NCBI RefSeq assembly: GCF_001884235.1
Contig: NZ_MAOI01000101.1
Coordinates: forward strand, 168,228-232,227
Source of the DNA: Bacillus paramycoides
GTDB taxonomy: Bacteria; Bacillota; Bacilli; Bacillales; Bacillaceae_G
Length of the DNA stretch: 64,000 bases
Direction of reading: 5' to 3'
In this document: in pieces, positions 46,128-55,579 of the stretch
Position numbering within the stretch: position 1 is the stretch's first letter
Layout of the letters: every line of letters starts with the position of its first letter
The notes under the pieces: generated by a model
The model's input: only the letters and a program-made list of their open reading frames with translations
Told to the model about the DNA's origin: nothing
The model's database searches: none
Program-made: the position numbers and the translations under genes

Positions 46128-49100
46128 TTATTTTTCAAATTCTCGCAATCCCGATAAATCTTCATCTTCCTCTGCAAGTTCAGCAAAAAATCCGGTTTCA
46201 TCTTCACGAAGTACAATTCCAAGTTCTTCTCTTGCCTCTTCATTTCTGCTTAATACAGCTAAGTAACAAGCATGATCATATCTTGCTAACAAGTTAGTAA
46301 CATCAATATCTAATATTTCACTTGTTATCTTTTCTGCCTTTATCGTTTGTCCAGCTCTATGATATGAAGATGCTAAAGTAAGAAGAATTGCCGTTTCATT
46401 TGGATGATGTATAGTAGCACCTTCTAATAAATGAATCGCATCCTCAAACCTCTCTTGACTTTGGTACATTTCTCCTAAAGCAAGGAATCCTCTACTTACG
46501 AATGGCGTTTTCTCAATTAATTGTAAGCAAATTTTTTCGGCTTTTCTTTCTTCTCCAGTCTTACATAATACATTCGCTTGTAAAAGAAGCGTATCATAAT
46601 CATCCGGTAGCTCTCGAACCATTTGTTTCGTTAATTCGAAAGCATCTCGTAACATATCTTCTTCCTCACACTCAATGAAAAGACTTACAAGTTGCTTCGC
46701 TACATCATAATCCCACTTATTTTCTAACGACGTTTGTAATATCTCTATCGCTTCTTTATTCATCGCTGCATTCTCGTAAAATATCGCGAAACGCTGCGCT
46801 GCCATACTATTTTTCGGGTTTAACTTTAAGGAAATCTCAAATAAATCAATAATAACTGTAATCATTGAAATTTCCTTCGCACGATTTTTCATGCGATAAA
46901 ATGCTCTTGTAAATATAGATTTTTTCGGCTGTTCATTTTGCTGCCTTTCTACTAATCTTTCGGCAACCGCAGTAGCTGCATAAACAAATGCTGTACTTCT
47001 TTCTGCTTTTCTCACCTTTAACGTATGAAGTGTGTCTCTTATTTGGGATAATTTTTTATGTTGCTCCATTGCTTTTACGTACACACCAAATATACGTTCA
47101 CTTTCCAAATCTTTATGCATTACTTTCAACGCAACTTCGATTGCTTCTGCATTCTGCTTTTTAACAAGTACTTTCGCATAATGATATAGTACTTCCACAT
47201 GCTCTTCATCTATCTTCATTGCGTATTCGATATATTCTTTTTCTTTATCTATGTCATTCATCGCACCAAACACGTATGCAATCGCATCTAAACGCCATAT
47301 TTCAGAAACTTCTTCCGCTAATTTTTCTAATTCAATTAGCAATTCTTCTTGAAGATTCATTTCTACGGAAAGCTGCGCCAAATATTCCATATTAATATGC
47401 AATGGCTCTTCTTTCATCGCCTGTACCATATGACTTTGTTCTTTGAAACGATTCTCTTCTTTTTCATATATTTCAGCAAGCTGTAAATGTACACCTATGA
47501 AATTCTCATCCATTTCTAAACATGTTTCATATGCATGCTTCGCTTCTTGAAATTGCCCTAGCGCCATGAATGTTTCACCAATACGGAAATACGGCAATGA
47601 ATCCTGTTTTTTCTTAAGTGCATCATTATATCGTTTTATTGCCTGATCATACTGTCCAATAGATTCATATAAAACACCAGCGTAACAACCGTATTCAATC
47701 ACTTCCGTTTTTTCTTTTTCTAACGTTCTTAAAAACGCTATGCCTCGTTGCACAAAAGCTGTGTCTTTTATTCGACTTACATACTCATCTAACACACTGG
47801 ATATATTAGCGTATACTCTTCGTATACCGTTCTCTAATTTAGAAAGTGCAAGTTTTAATTCTTTTTCATCCCCGCCTAATGCAATTTCAGCATCCCATAG
47901 CACCATGCCAGCATTCATAAGGAAATCTTGATTGTCCTCAAATTGCTTATTGATACTAACAAGATAGTTTTTGGCATCCTCATATTGTTCTTTTGCCATA
48001 TAAACTTGAATTAAACCGAAATGAGAATATACATCTTCATTATTTTCTTCTAAAGAACGCTTATAAATAGTTTCTGCTTCTTCAAATTCATCATTTTGAA
48101 AATGGACATCTCCTAAACGAACATATAAAGACGCCTGATCTTCACAATTTTGAATTCCTTGTAATAAAATTTCCTTCGCACTATTCCCATCATCCAAATC
48201 TGATTCATAGATTTCCGAAAGCTTCGTATATACATACGCTGCCGTTTTATCTAATTGAATCGCCACTTTAAGTCCTTTTACCGCCAAATACACTTTTCCT
48301 AAATGCTGAGCACATCTTGCACGTTCATACCATATGTGCGCTTCATATTTATATTCTTTTAATAAATCATTAAAGAATCCATATGCCTCTTCATATCGTT
48401 CTAAATCTATTAATATTAAACCGTGATTTACAAGCGTAAACCTTTCTGGACTACGTTCTATAGCTGTTAGAGAATACTCTAGCCCCTTTTCAGGTTGATC
48501 CATATACATGTATGATAAAGCTAAGAAACTCCACGCAACTGGTTGGTCTGCATCCAATTGTAATGATGAACGAAAACTAGCAATCGCTTCTGCATAATTA
48601 TCTTGTTCAAAAGAATAACGTCCATTTATAAAATGATATAACGCTTGATTGTTTTTCTTCTCCACACTTTGAAGCATTTGTCCTGCTTTCTTCATATCTT
48701 GCAGGCGAATAAAACACTGTGCACTATGCAATTTCACAAAGTCAGAGCTCGGAAACTTCTCCATTAACTTTTCTATACAAAACTGAATAAACTCTTTATC
48801 TACTTCAGCATCTAAATGTTTAATTGTATATAACCAAGTGTTTGGATTTTCACTTGTTTCTTTTAAAAATAGTATCAACTTTTCAATTCCCTCTTTATCT
48901 TGCTCATCTAAATGATCTGTAAGAGAAAAAATTGATTTAAAATAATTATGTTCTTCCACACTTAAAAAGGAAAGCTGTCCTATTCTATCTTTTGGCGTAA
49001 ACGTAATAGCTAAACAATCTGTATAACGATATTTTTCTTGCAACTTATCATATTCTACAAGAATCGGTTCTAAGAAATTCGGATCTTGAATATAAAAAGC

Positions 49101-50330
49101 TTGTAACACATTGTCATAACCAGAAAGTACTTGTACATGGGAAGCGTGCTCAATATCTATACTTAATAAAACGGGAATACCTTGATCAAGTAACTTCTTA
49201 TAATTCTCTTCATTCCCTTTAAAATAACGATACTCGTAACCTAAATTTTCTAAATACGTAACTGTATCTGAAAACTTGGAACCTGTTACATCAAAAATAT
49301 GCTTTGCAATTTCGTCTTGCGTGCGGTTTTCTCCCCATAATCCTAACATCATTTCCAAACTCGTCGGAACACAATAGTTATCCTTTTGTACAATTGGAAC
49401 TAACGGTAACCGGACCTTTTTTCCATCTGGATTTTTTTCTATATGATGATATAAAGAATTTTTCAAACTCGATTCTACTTTCAATAGTGCTTGTAACTCT
49501 TTAATCTCATTCATTTTATACAATGCTTCCGCACGTAGATGTATGAAATAAGTTGTGTAAGCGTGATACGAAAGCATTTGATTCATATTATCTATTACCG
49601 CTAACATTTCTTCAAAACGCTCTAAATCTAATAAATATTTCACCTTTTCAAAATGGAAGTATGGTATTTGTGGAAACTTTGCAATCGCATCGTTAATGAG
49701 TTGTAATGCTCGCTGCTGTTCTCCTTTATATGCATATAATTGTGCTAGTAAATATGTAGCTAATTCTTCACAATCTTTATGCTGCTGTCCAGCTAAAAGT
49801 TGTTCCTCTGCTTTCTCCCACTCACCGGTCTGTATATATAAGTAACCCCATTTATCAAAAACTGCATGCGTGCTATACTTTTCTGCCTTTTGCATATAGG
49901 CATATGCCTCTTCATTTCGCTTCATATCTAACAAACATCTAACTAACGTAAAATATGCTTTCGCTAAAACATCAGCATCAGTTTCTTCTTCATTTACCTC
50001 TTCCAAAGAATTTTTTAACAATTGTTCTGCATCAAGGATTTTACGCTCATCAATTAACTCATCACAATACAAAGAGAGCGTTCTCATATTTGGGAACTTT
50101 TTATAAGTGTAACGAATTAAAAAGGAGCTATATTGATGCATTAACCCTTCATCAGCAAGGCGAATTAATATATCAAACTCTTTAGGTGATGAAACGTTAG
50201 AAAGCCAGTTCTTCACGTATGATAATTTATTCGTTTCTTTTATATGTGCAATTTCATTATTTATCTCCTGTAATCCATCTATAAATCTCTTTTCCTTCAA
50301 ACAAATTTCTAATTGCTTAAAATCTAGCAT
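46128..50330 (-). CDS. 1400-residue TPR protein with embedded C39-like cysteine-peptidase domain
   Basis: A very long cytosolic protein, no signal or TM. Residues 1-290 and 470-1390 are TPR repeats (for example WEKAEEQLL, YAEAIASFRSSLQLD, FQEAKHAYETCLEMD). Between them, residues about 308-455 form a papain-like C39-type domain: oxyanion Gln315 and Cys320 in QKDNYCVPTS, a central GVTGSKF-like loop, His398 in HASHVQVLSGYD and Asp416 in IQDPN. C39 domains cleave double-Gly leader peptides, but this one has no ABC transporter attached; the substrate is unknown. RBS GAGGTGA. Monocistronic, flanked by the ileS2 T-box and a non-coding gap. Confidence 0.82.
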   Translation of the reverse strand: MLDFKQLEICLKEKRFIDGLQEINNEIAHIKETNKLSYVKNWLSNVSSPKEFDILIRLADEGLMHQYSSFLIRYTYKKFPNMRTLSLYCDELIDERKILDAEQLLKNSLEEVNEEETDADVLAKAYFTLVRCLLDMKRNEEAYAYMQKAEKYSTHAVFDKWGYLYIQTGEWEKAEEQLLAGQQHKDCEELATYLLAQLYAYKGEQQRALQLINDAIAKFPQIPYFHFEKVKYLLDLERFEEMLAVIDNMNQMLSYHAYTTYFIHLRAEALYKMNEIKELQALLKVESSLKNSLYHHIEKNPDGKKVRLPLVPIVQKDNYCVPTSLEMMLGLWGENRTQDEIAKHIFDVTGSKFSDTVTYLENLGYEYRYFKGNEENYKKLLDQGIPVLLSIDIEHASHVQVLSGYDNVLQAFYIQDPNFLEPILVEYDKLQEKYRYTDCLAITFTPKDRIGQLSFLSVEEHNYFKSIFSLTDHLDEQDKEGIEKLILFLKETSENPNTWLYTIKHLDAEVDKEFIQFCIEKLMEKFPSSDFVKLHSAQCFIRLQDMKKAGQMLQSVEKKNNQALYHFINGRYSFEQDNYAEAIASFRSSLQLDADQPVAWSFLALSYMYMDQPEKGLEYSLTAIERSPERFTLVNHGLILIDLERYEEAYGFFNDLLKEYKYEAHIWYERARCAQHLGKVYLAVKGLKVAIQLDKTAAYVYTKLSEIYESDLDDGNSAKEILLQGIQNCEDQASLYVRLGDVHFQNDEFEEAETIYKRSLEENNEDVYSHFGLIQVYMAKEQYEDAKNYLVSINKQFEDNQDFLMNAGMVLWDAEIALGGDEKELKLALSKLENGIRRVYANISSVLDEYVSRIKDTAFVQRGIAFLRTLEKEKTEVIEYGCYAGVLYESIGQYDQAIKRYNDALKKKQDSLPYFRIGETFMALGQFQEAKHAYETCLEMDENFIGVHLQLAEIYEKEENRFKEQSHMVQAMKEEPLHINMEYLAQLSVEMNLQEELLIELEKLAEEVSEIWRLDAIAYVFGAMNDIDKEKEYIEYAMKIDEEHVEVLYHYAKVLVKKQNAEAIEVALKVMHKDLESERIFGVYVKAMEQHKKLSQIRDTLHTLKVRKAERSTAFVYAATAVAERLVERQQNEQPKKSIFTRAFYRMKNRAKEISMITVIIDLFEISLKLNPKNSMAAQRFAIFYENAAMNKEAIEILQTSLENKWDYDVAKQLVSLFIECEEEDMLRDAFELTKQMVRELPDDYDTLLLQANVLCKTGEERKAEKICLQLIEKTPFVSRGFLALGEMYQSQERFEDAIHLLEGATIHHPNETAILLTLASSYHRAGQTIKAEKITSEILDIDVTNLLARYDHACYLAVLSRNEEAREELGIVLREDETGFFAELAEEDEDLSGLREFEK

Positions 50331-50339
50331 GCATTCACC

Positions 50340-50670
50340 TCAAATAATTATTTATACTGCCATTTGCAAGCAGTATTCTAACCTACTTGCTTAGATTTTA
50401 CACATCATATAGTATGCATTCAACTAAAACCTCATATAATGAACAATATTATTTAATATTATTCAAGTTTATAACTAAATATCTTAAAAACGATGATTTC
50501 TCTCGGCATTTTGTTTAATTTGATGAAATATCGTATAACCTTAAAAAGAGGATTTTGTCTCCTTTTTTGTAGAACCTTATTTCAGTAAATGAAATTATAT
50601 CGGCGATTCGACAAGGAATATCGATTCCCCTGCAAACTTTGACAATAATAGCTACTTCTATTTCATACGT
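50340..50670. other. Non-coding gap upstream of the TPR-C39 gene
   Basis: AT-rich DNA presumably carrying the minus-strand promoter of the TPR-C39 gene near 50350-50420. A short AGGA/TCCT hairpin is at about 50548-50570. A 38-codon open stretch on the plus strand (50577-50690) has no start or RBS and I do not regard it as a gene. Confidence 0.4.
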
Positions 50671-50706
50671 TAAAGAGAGATTGTCCTGTAGGACAATCTC
50701 TCTTTT
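50671..50706. terminator. Orphan bidirectional terminator
   Basis: Perfect 16-base arms AAAGAGAGATTGTCCT / AGGACAATCTCTCTTT around GT. No intact gene ends here; the EEP-protein remnant at 50710 explains it. Confidence 0.8.
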
Positions 50707-50709
50707 GTT

Positions 50710-50769
50710 TCACTTATCAAATTTTAAATCTACAAAAACACCGTAATGATCACTTTGAACTACGCATGA
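50710..50769 (-). pseudogene. 3' remnant of an endonuclease/exonuclease/phosphatase-family gene
   Basis: The minus strand reads VVQSDHYGVFVDLKFDK then a stop, the usual end of EEP-superfamily proteins (SDHYG catalytic His/Asp). An in-frame stop lies a few codons upstream, so only the last 20 or so codons survive, still ahead of the orphan terminator. Confidence 0.55.
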
Positions 50770-50836
50770 TTAAGTTAATGTTGAATTTTCAAATATTTAA
50801 AGTAGCAATTCTCATTATATCCCTACTTTTCTAAAA

Positions 50837-51721
50837 TTAGATTCTTCTCCTTATTTCACCATATGTAATCCTCATATTTGGGGCGTAAACTATAGAAGAG
50901 TGTATATGACACGTTTCAAAAAAGCATAGTTCTGCTTCATATTGAGCTAGCGCTTCATCATATGTTAAGCCCCGACTCATTAAACGGTCTATAAATGGTT
51001 GTTTTTCACCTGGATTACTAGCAATCCCCTCTTCTTTTAGAGAATTATATAAACCTTGTTTATCATTTTGATTTATATTAGAATCTAAAAAATTCACTTT
51101 ATCACTTACTCTACATTCAATATTTTTAACACCTAATTCACTTAAATAAATCGGTATTTTCATACCAATATTGCCATCTTTACCACTTGTTTGCACGTCT
51201 CGTTCGAATAACCTCTGTAAAACACCAAGCTGGATGATTTCTGATTGGTTTACTCCACCGAGTACATATGAAGACATATTAGAAATCCAATGTGGTTCAA
51301 AACATATTATTTTCCCAACATCCTTAATTGAATTAATCATTTTTTGTAATATCGTTTTAGGTGAATTCATATGTAATAAGAAAGCATGACAGACCGCTAT
51401 ATCGTATTTATTTTTCAATTCATTTTCTGTAGCATCCCCCTCAATAAATTCTGTTTCATATGGGAGTGCACGAAACAACTCTCTCGCTTCAGCTATTAAC
51501 GTTTCCCCTCTATCAATCCCTGTATACTTTGATCCAACTGGAAGTAAAGGCAACAAGGCCAAACCTATATAACCATATCCACAACCATAATCAACAATAT
51601 GTACTGGCTCAGAAATCTTCCAAACTGAATTAACTAGAAAGCTTAAATAATCATCGTTATAATATAAATCTCTCGTATTTCTTAAATACGCTAACTTACT
51701 ATTCCAATCATACTCTTCCAA
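50837..51721 (-). CDS. Class I SAM-dependent methyltransferase
   Basis: A 294-residue methyltransferase. Motif I VHIVDYGCGYGYIGLALLPLL (about residues 37-57), the acidic Asp of TGIDRGETLIAEARE, FIEGDATENEL and CHAFLLHMNSPKTIL are in order; a C-terminal helical segment (TYDEALAQYEAELCFFE) follows. The substrate is unknown. A TTG at 51721 is preferred because AGGGGGTG ends six bases earlier; GTG at 51730 would overlap that RBS. Confidence 0.8.
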   Translation of the reverse strand: MEEYDWNSKLAYLRNTRDLYYNDDYLSFLVNSVWKISEPVHIVDYGCGYGYIGLALLPLLPVGSKYTGIDRGETLIAEARELFRALPYETEFIEGDATENELKNKYDIAVCHAFLLHMNSPKTILQKMINSIKDVGKIICFEPHWISNMSSYVLGGVNQSEIIQLGVLQRLFERDVQTSGKDGNIGMKIPIYLSELGVKNIECRVSDKVNFLDSNINQNDKQGLYNSLKEEGIASNPGEKQPFIDRLMSRGLTYDEALAQYEAELCFFETCHIHSSIVYAPNMRITYGEIRRRI

Positions 51722-51946
51722 GTCTAGCACCCCCTATTATTTACAAAACTATAGTTCTTCATTTAATATATGTATTCCTATGTTTCTAAAAATTTTAGAG
51801 ATGTTTAGTTCTAATTAAAGCGTTAAATTGTACATGTTCTTTACTCTCCACCTATTTGACAAACTAATTTTGAGAAAAACAAAAAAGATTACATACCTGA
51901 AACGATATATAATCCTTTTTATAAAAATATCGAAATAAATAGAAGT

Positions 51947-52165
51947 TTAGTTAGTACAATCACAATCTGAGCAATCGGTACAATCTATTACGTCACAATC
52001 TAAATTTCTCTTTTTTTTGCTTCTTTTTAGATAAAAATATAGTAGTATCATAAATAATAAGCAAATAACAAAAGCTATTGTTGCTTCTATATATTTTTCA
52101 TGAATGATAAAACCAATTCCACTTCCTCCTGATATAAAAATTAGAATTATGTAAATCCAAAACAT
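51947..52165 (-). CDS. Small membrane protein with Cys-rich C-terminal tail
   Basis: A 72-residue protein with two TM helices (MFWIYIILIFISGGSGIGFII and ATIAFVICLLFMILLYFYL) and a tail rich in Cys and Asp (DCDVIDCTDCSDCDC), probably cytosolic and able to bind metal. ATG at 52165 follows GGAGG by 10 bases; the longer frame to 52210 overlaps the upstream DUF2085 gene. The two genes are adjacent on the same strand, so a functional link with the Cys-containing DUF2085 protein is likely. No family is recognised. Confidence 0.65.
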   Translation of the reverse strand: MFWIYIILIFISGGSGIGFIIHEKYIEATIAFVICLLFMILLYFYLKRSKKKRNLDCDVIDCTDCSDCDCTN

Positions 52166-52194
52166 ATAAGTAGCTACCTCCATTGTTATATGGA

Positions 52195-52524
52195 TTATGA
52201 AAGAATCCATATAATATTAGATGCAATAAATAGTCCCATACCATTACCGCTTAATAAGCCGGTAGTTACTCTTAGCAAATTTGTACTGCTTCGCAATCTC
52301 CACTTTTGGGTGAATCCATCGATTAATAATGGAATTTGAGCAAAAAAGGATAGCATTAATGAGAGACTAAACGAAGGCGTTATTAAAAAGTAAATTGGGA
52401 ACATACAGAAACCAATAAGCATACCTGTGCATCGTGCACATAAAGGTATGTATTTTTGTAGTTTAAGGAAACTCCTTTCCGGTATTCTATGACAAGGAAT
52501 ATGTAAAATGAAACCTCGAATCAA
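52195..52524 (-). CDS. DUF2085 family membrane protein
   Basis: A 109-residue membrane protein with three hydrophobic segments and the family pattern CHRIPERSF...LCARCTGMLIGF (Cys pairs before and in the first TM). DUF2085 members (YojJ-like, about 110-160 residues) have no defined role but their Cys motif suggests redox or metal chemistry at the membrane. TTG start at 52524 behind GAGAGG. Operonic with the Cys-tailed small membrane protein downstream. Confidence 0.75.
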   Translation of the reverse strand: MIRGFILHIPCHRIPERSFLKLQKYIPLCARCTGMLIGFCMFPIYFLITPSFSLSLMLSFFAQIPLLIDGFTQKWRLRSSTNLLRVTTGLLSGNGMGLFIASNIIWILS

Positions 52525-52765
52525 TACGAACCATCCTCTCTAAAAATATTTTAATTGATTTCACAACAAAATTATAGAGTTCTTACACTTCGTAGCATAT
52601 AACTCCTTATAGTTAAGAGTTTTATTCAAGAAAATACAAAAAGACAAATCAGGTTAATGGTCGCCCGATTTGTCTTTTTGTTACTATATTTAGCTTTAAT
52701 TTGATCTGCAGTTCATTACTAAAGTACTGTGAATATTTGTCACTGCACATAAACACATTTTTATT

Positions 52766-54454
52766 TTACATCTCCGCAGGAGCCCCAACACCAAGTAAAC
52801 GTAACCCTTCTTTTAATACAACCGTCACAGCATAAACTAATGCGAGTCTGCTGTCCTTTTCTTCGCTCTCTTCTAAAATACGAACATTTCCATAATATTT
52901 ATTGAACGCTTGTGCCACATCTAATACGTATTTTGAAATAACGGATGGCTCATTTTTGTTGAAGGCTGCTTCAATTACTTCCGGGAATTTGTTGAGTAAT
53001 TTTACTACACTCCAGCTGTAATCGTCTTTTAATTCAAAATTACACGTTTCAAATTCCACATTTTCTTTTCTTAAAATCGAACAAGCACGCGCGTGTGTGT
53101 ATTGTACGTACGGTCCTGTTTCTCCTTCAAATTTCAACATATTTTCTAATGAGAATTCGATATTATGCATACGCTCATTTTTTAAATCGTGGAAGATGAC
53201 CGCTCCAACACCGACTTGTTTTGCTACTTCTTCTTTTTGTTTTAAATTAGGGTTTTTCTCTTCAATATTTTGTTTCGCAAGCGCAACTGCTTCTTCAAGT
53301 ACTTCTTCTAGTAATATAATTCTGCCCTTACGTGTGGACATTTTCTTACCGTCTTTTAAAATGAATCCGAACGGTATATGCTCCATACCATCAACCCAGT
53401 TGTAGCCCAGTTTTTTTAATACAGTGAAAAATTGATTGAAATGCAAACTTTGTTCTGGGCCTACAACATATAGCGCTTTATCAAATCCATATGTGTTTTG
53501 ACGATATAAAGCTGCCGTTAAGTCACGTGTTGCATAAATAGTCGCACCATCAGATTTTCTAATTAAGCAAGGCGGCATACCTTCTTCTTCTAAATTAACG
53601 ACTAATGCGCCTTCTGATTCTTCAAGTAAATTGTGTTCCTCTAAAATCCCAACGAAGTCTTCCATCTTATCGTTATAAAAAGCTTCTCCCTGAAAATTTG
53701 TAAATTCTACACCGAGAAGCTCATAAATACGAGAGAACTCCTTTAAAGACTCGTGACGGAACCAATTCCAAAGTTCGACTGCTTCTTCATCACCTTCTTC
53801 TAATTTTTTAAACCACGCACGTCCTTCTTCTTCTAGTTCTGGGCTCTCTTTTACTTCTTCATGAAACTGAACATATAGCTTAAATAATTCACGAATTGGA
53901 TCTTCTTTAACAACTGCTTCATTGCCCCATTTTTTATATGCAGTAATTAACTTTCCAAACTGCGTTCCCCAATCTCCAATATAATTAATCCCTACAACTT
54001 CATATCCACATTTTTCGGCGATATGCTTTAACGAGTTACCAATCATTGTAGAACGTAAATGCCCCATTGAAAAAGGCTTCGCAATATTTGGTGAGGAGTA
54101 GTCGATAACTACCGTTTTTTCATGTCCAAAATGATTTTGGCCGTATTCTTCTTTTTCTGCTAAAATCGTTTTTAATACCTCATCGCTTACTGTTTGACGA
54201 TTAAAAAATACGTTTACATAAGGACCAACAGCCTCTACTTTCGTTAAGAACGGATCATTTAATTTCTCTGCGATCTCCTTTGCAATAATAGCTGGTGCTT
54301 TCTTATATTGCTTCGCAAGTGAAAAACACGGGAACGCTGCATCTCCGAATTCATCTTGCTTTGGCGTTTCAATTAAGTCTAAAATTTGATTTTGTGTTAA
54401 TTCATTCGTAATAATACTTGATAGGCTTTTCGCAAACTGCGTTTTATACTCCAT
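52766..54454 (-). CDS. argS: Arginyl-tRNA synthetase
   Basis: A 562-residue class Ia synthetase. The N-terminal additional domain carries FAKSLSSIITNELTQNQILDLIETPKQDEFGDAAFPCF; the HIGH-type motif is FSMGHLRSTMIGNSL and the KMSK-type loop KKMSTRKGR; the C-terminal helical anticodon domain ends EGLRLLGVGAPAEM, which is the typical ArgRS C-terminus (P-x-x-M). A T-box with an Arg (CGC) specifier precedes it. Many Bacilli keep a single argS; this regulated copy may be a second one. Confidence 0.93.
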   Translation of the reverse strand: MEYKTQFAKSLSSIITNELTQNQILDLIETPKQDEFGDAAFPCFSLAKQYKKAPAIIAKEIAEKLNDPFLTKVEAVGPYVNVFFNRQTVSDEVLKTILAEKEEYGQNHFGHEKTVVIDYSSPNIAKPFSMGHLRSTMIGNSLKHIAEKCGYEVVGINYIGDWGTQFGKLITAYKKWGNEAVVKEDPIRELFKLYVQFHEEVKESPELEEEGRAWFKKLEEGDEEAVELWNWFRHESLKEFSRIYELLGVEFTNFQGEAFYNDKMEDFVGILEEHNLLEESEGALVVNLEEEGMPPCLIRKSDGATIYATRDLTAALYRQNTYGFDKALYVVGPEQSLHFNQFFTVLKKLGYNWVDGMEHIPFGFILKDGKKMSTRKGRIILLEEVLEEAVALAKQNIEEKNPNLKQKEEVAKQVGVGAVIFHDLKNERMHNIEFSLENMLKFEGETGPYVQYTHARACSILRKENVEFETCNFELKDDYSWSVVKLLNKFPEVIEAAFNKNEPSVISKYVLDVAQAFNKYYGNVRILEESEEKDSRLALVYAVTVVLKEGLRLLGVGAPAEM

Positions 54455-54481
54455 ACTACAACCTCCTTATTTTTTAAAACA

Positions 54482-54715
54482 CAAAAAACTCGTCTCTAAA
54501 AAAGAGACGAGTTTTAACCCGTGGTACCACCCTTGTTGTTCATTTCGAACCACTTTCCCGTTTGTAACGAGGACAGGGGGCCCCGGCTTACTCTACTATT
54601 CGTTCAAGAAGCATCTCCGAAGTGCGCTTCATCTTTTTCTCCGCACTAGGCTCCCACCATCCCTAGCTCGCTTTCCTTCTGAAAAAGATTACTCTCTTCA
54701 TCACAGACAGAATAT
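54482..54715 (-). promoter_or_regulatory. T-box riboswitch, Arg (CGC) specifier, upstream of argS
   Basis: Minus-strand T-box core AGGGTGGTACCACGGGTT (54516-54534), terminator arms AAAACTCGTCTCT / AGAGACGAGTTTT with T run, and stem I upstream. The specifier strand reads TGAAG-CGC-A-C, placing CGC (plus-strand 54624-54626) as the codon. Confidence 0.88.
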
Positions 54716-54753
54716 TTAATTAATTATTGCTTATTATACATCTTTTCAAACAA

Positions 54754-55530
54754 TTAGCAAGGGTCAATTACACCAAAATGAAACTTTGCACTTTTTCTTT
54801 TGTATACATGAAAATTGTGGTTTTCAAATCGAGAACTACGGAAATGATCTTTCAGAACGACACGTTTTCTCGCCACGCGCTTCGCTTCCGCAATTGTTTC
54901 ATCAGTAATATCATGATACAAAGCGAAGTGTTTTAATCCTCTAATTCCATCTGATTCGATGACAGTTTCTTCGAACATCGGATCAAGATACACGACGTCA
55001 TAACTATTATCTTCACATTGTTTTAAAAATGCGAAATGCTCCGTTTGCTTTACATCGATTCTTTGCATTGCCTCATCAATTTTTGAAACTGATGAAGACC
55101 ATGTTTGCAAACCGTTCTCCATGATGTAAGCCATATATTCATTACCTTCAAGCCCTGTTACTTTTCCGTTCTCACCAACGACATAACTAGCTACGATGCT
55201 ATCTGATGCCATACCGAGCGTACAATCTAATACCGACATTCCACTCTCTAACTTTGCAGCTTGTACAAACGGATCATGTTCACCTCGCATTAACCTTTTC
55301 ACACGAAACATTGCTGAATTTGGATGAAAGAAAAATGACTCTTCCGTACCTTTTGGATAAATAGCTAATCGGTTTTTACCTACGACAAGTACATCTTGTT
55401 CGTACTGCTCATGTAGTTTGTACACAGGTATATCCTTACGAATAACGAAAGCGCTATTTAATTCTTCTGCTACTTTTTTTGCATATGCCGTCATTTCTTT
55501 ATTTGTTCTTCCTGCTGTTGTTACTATCAT
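54754..55530 (-). CDS. RsmJ-like/YpiP-type methyltransferase
   Basis: A 258-residue methyltransferase of the SAM_MT family (PF04445, YpiP/RsmJ branch). It opens with IVTTAGRTNKEMTAYAKKVAEELNSAFVIR, followed by GMSVLDCTLGMASDSIVASYVVG (SAM site) and DNSYDVVYLDPMFEE (catalytic N-D/P-type DPMFEE motif). RsmJ methylates 16S rRNA G1516 (N2) in E. coli; the Bacillus role is not settled. Located immediately upstream of brxA in transcription order reversed (brxA ends 49 bases away), in a run of minus-strand genes. Confidence 0.8.
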   Translation of the reverse strand: MIVTTAGRTNKEMTAYAKKVAEELNSAFVIRKDIPVYKLHEQYEQDVLVVGKNRLAIYPKGTEESFFFHPNSAMFRVKRLMRGEHDPFVQAAKLESGMSVLDCTLGMASDSIVASYVVGENGKVTGLEGNEYMAYIMENGLQTWSSSVSKIDEAMQRIDVKQTEHFAFLKQCEDNSYDVVYLDPMFEETVIESDGIRGLKHFALYHDITDETIAEAKRVARKRVVLKDHFRSSRFENHNFHVYKRKSAKFHFGVIDPC

Positions 55531-55579
55531 TGTTTCACCTCTATATAAAGAAAAGAGGGAGATTTACTCTCCCCCTTCT

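Noticed and set aside
50577-50690. 38-codon open stretch on the plus strand
   Set aside because: No start, no RBS, ends in the terminator; no recognisable family.
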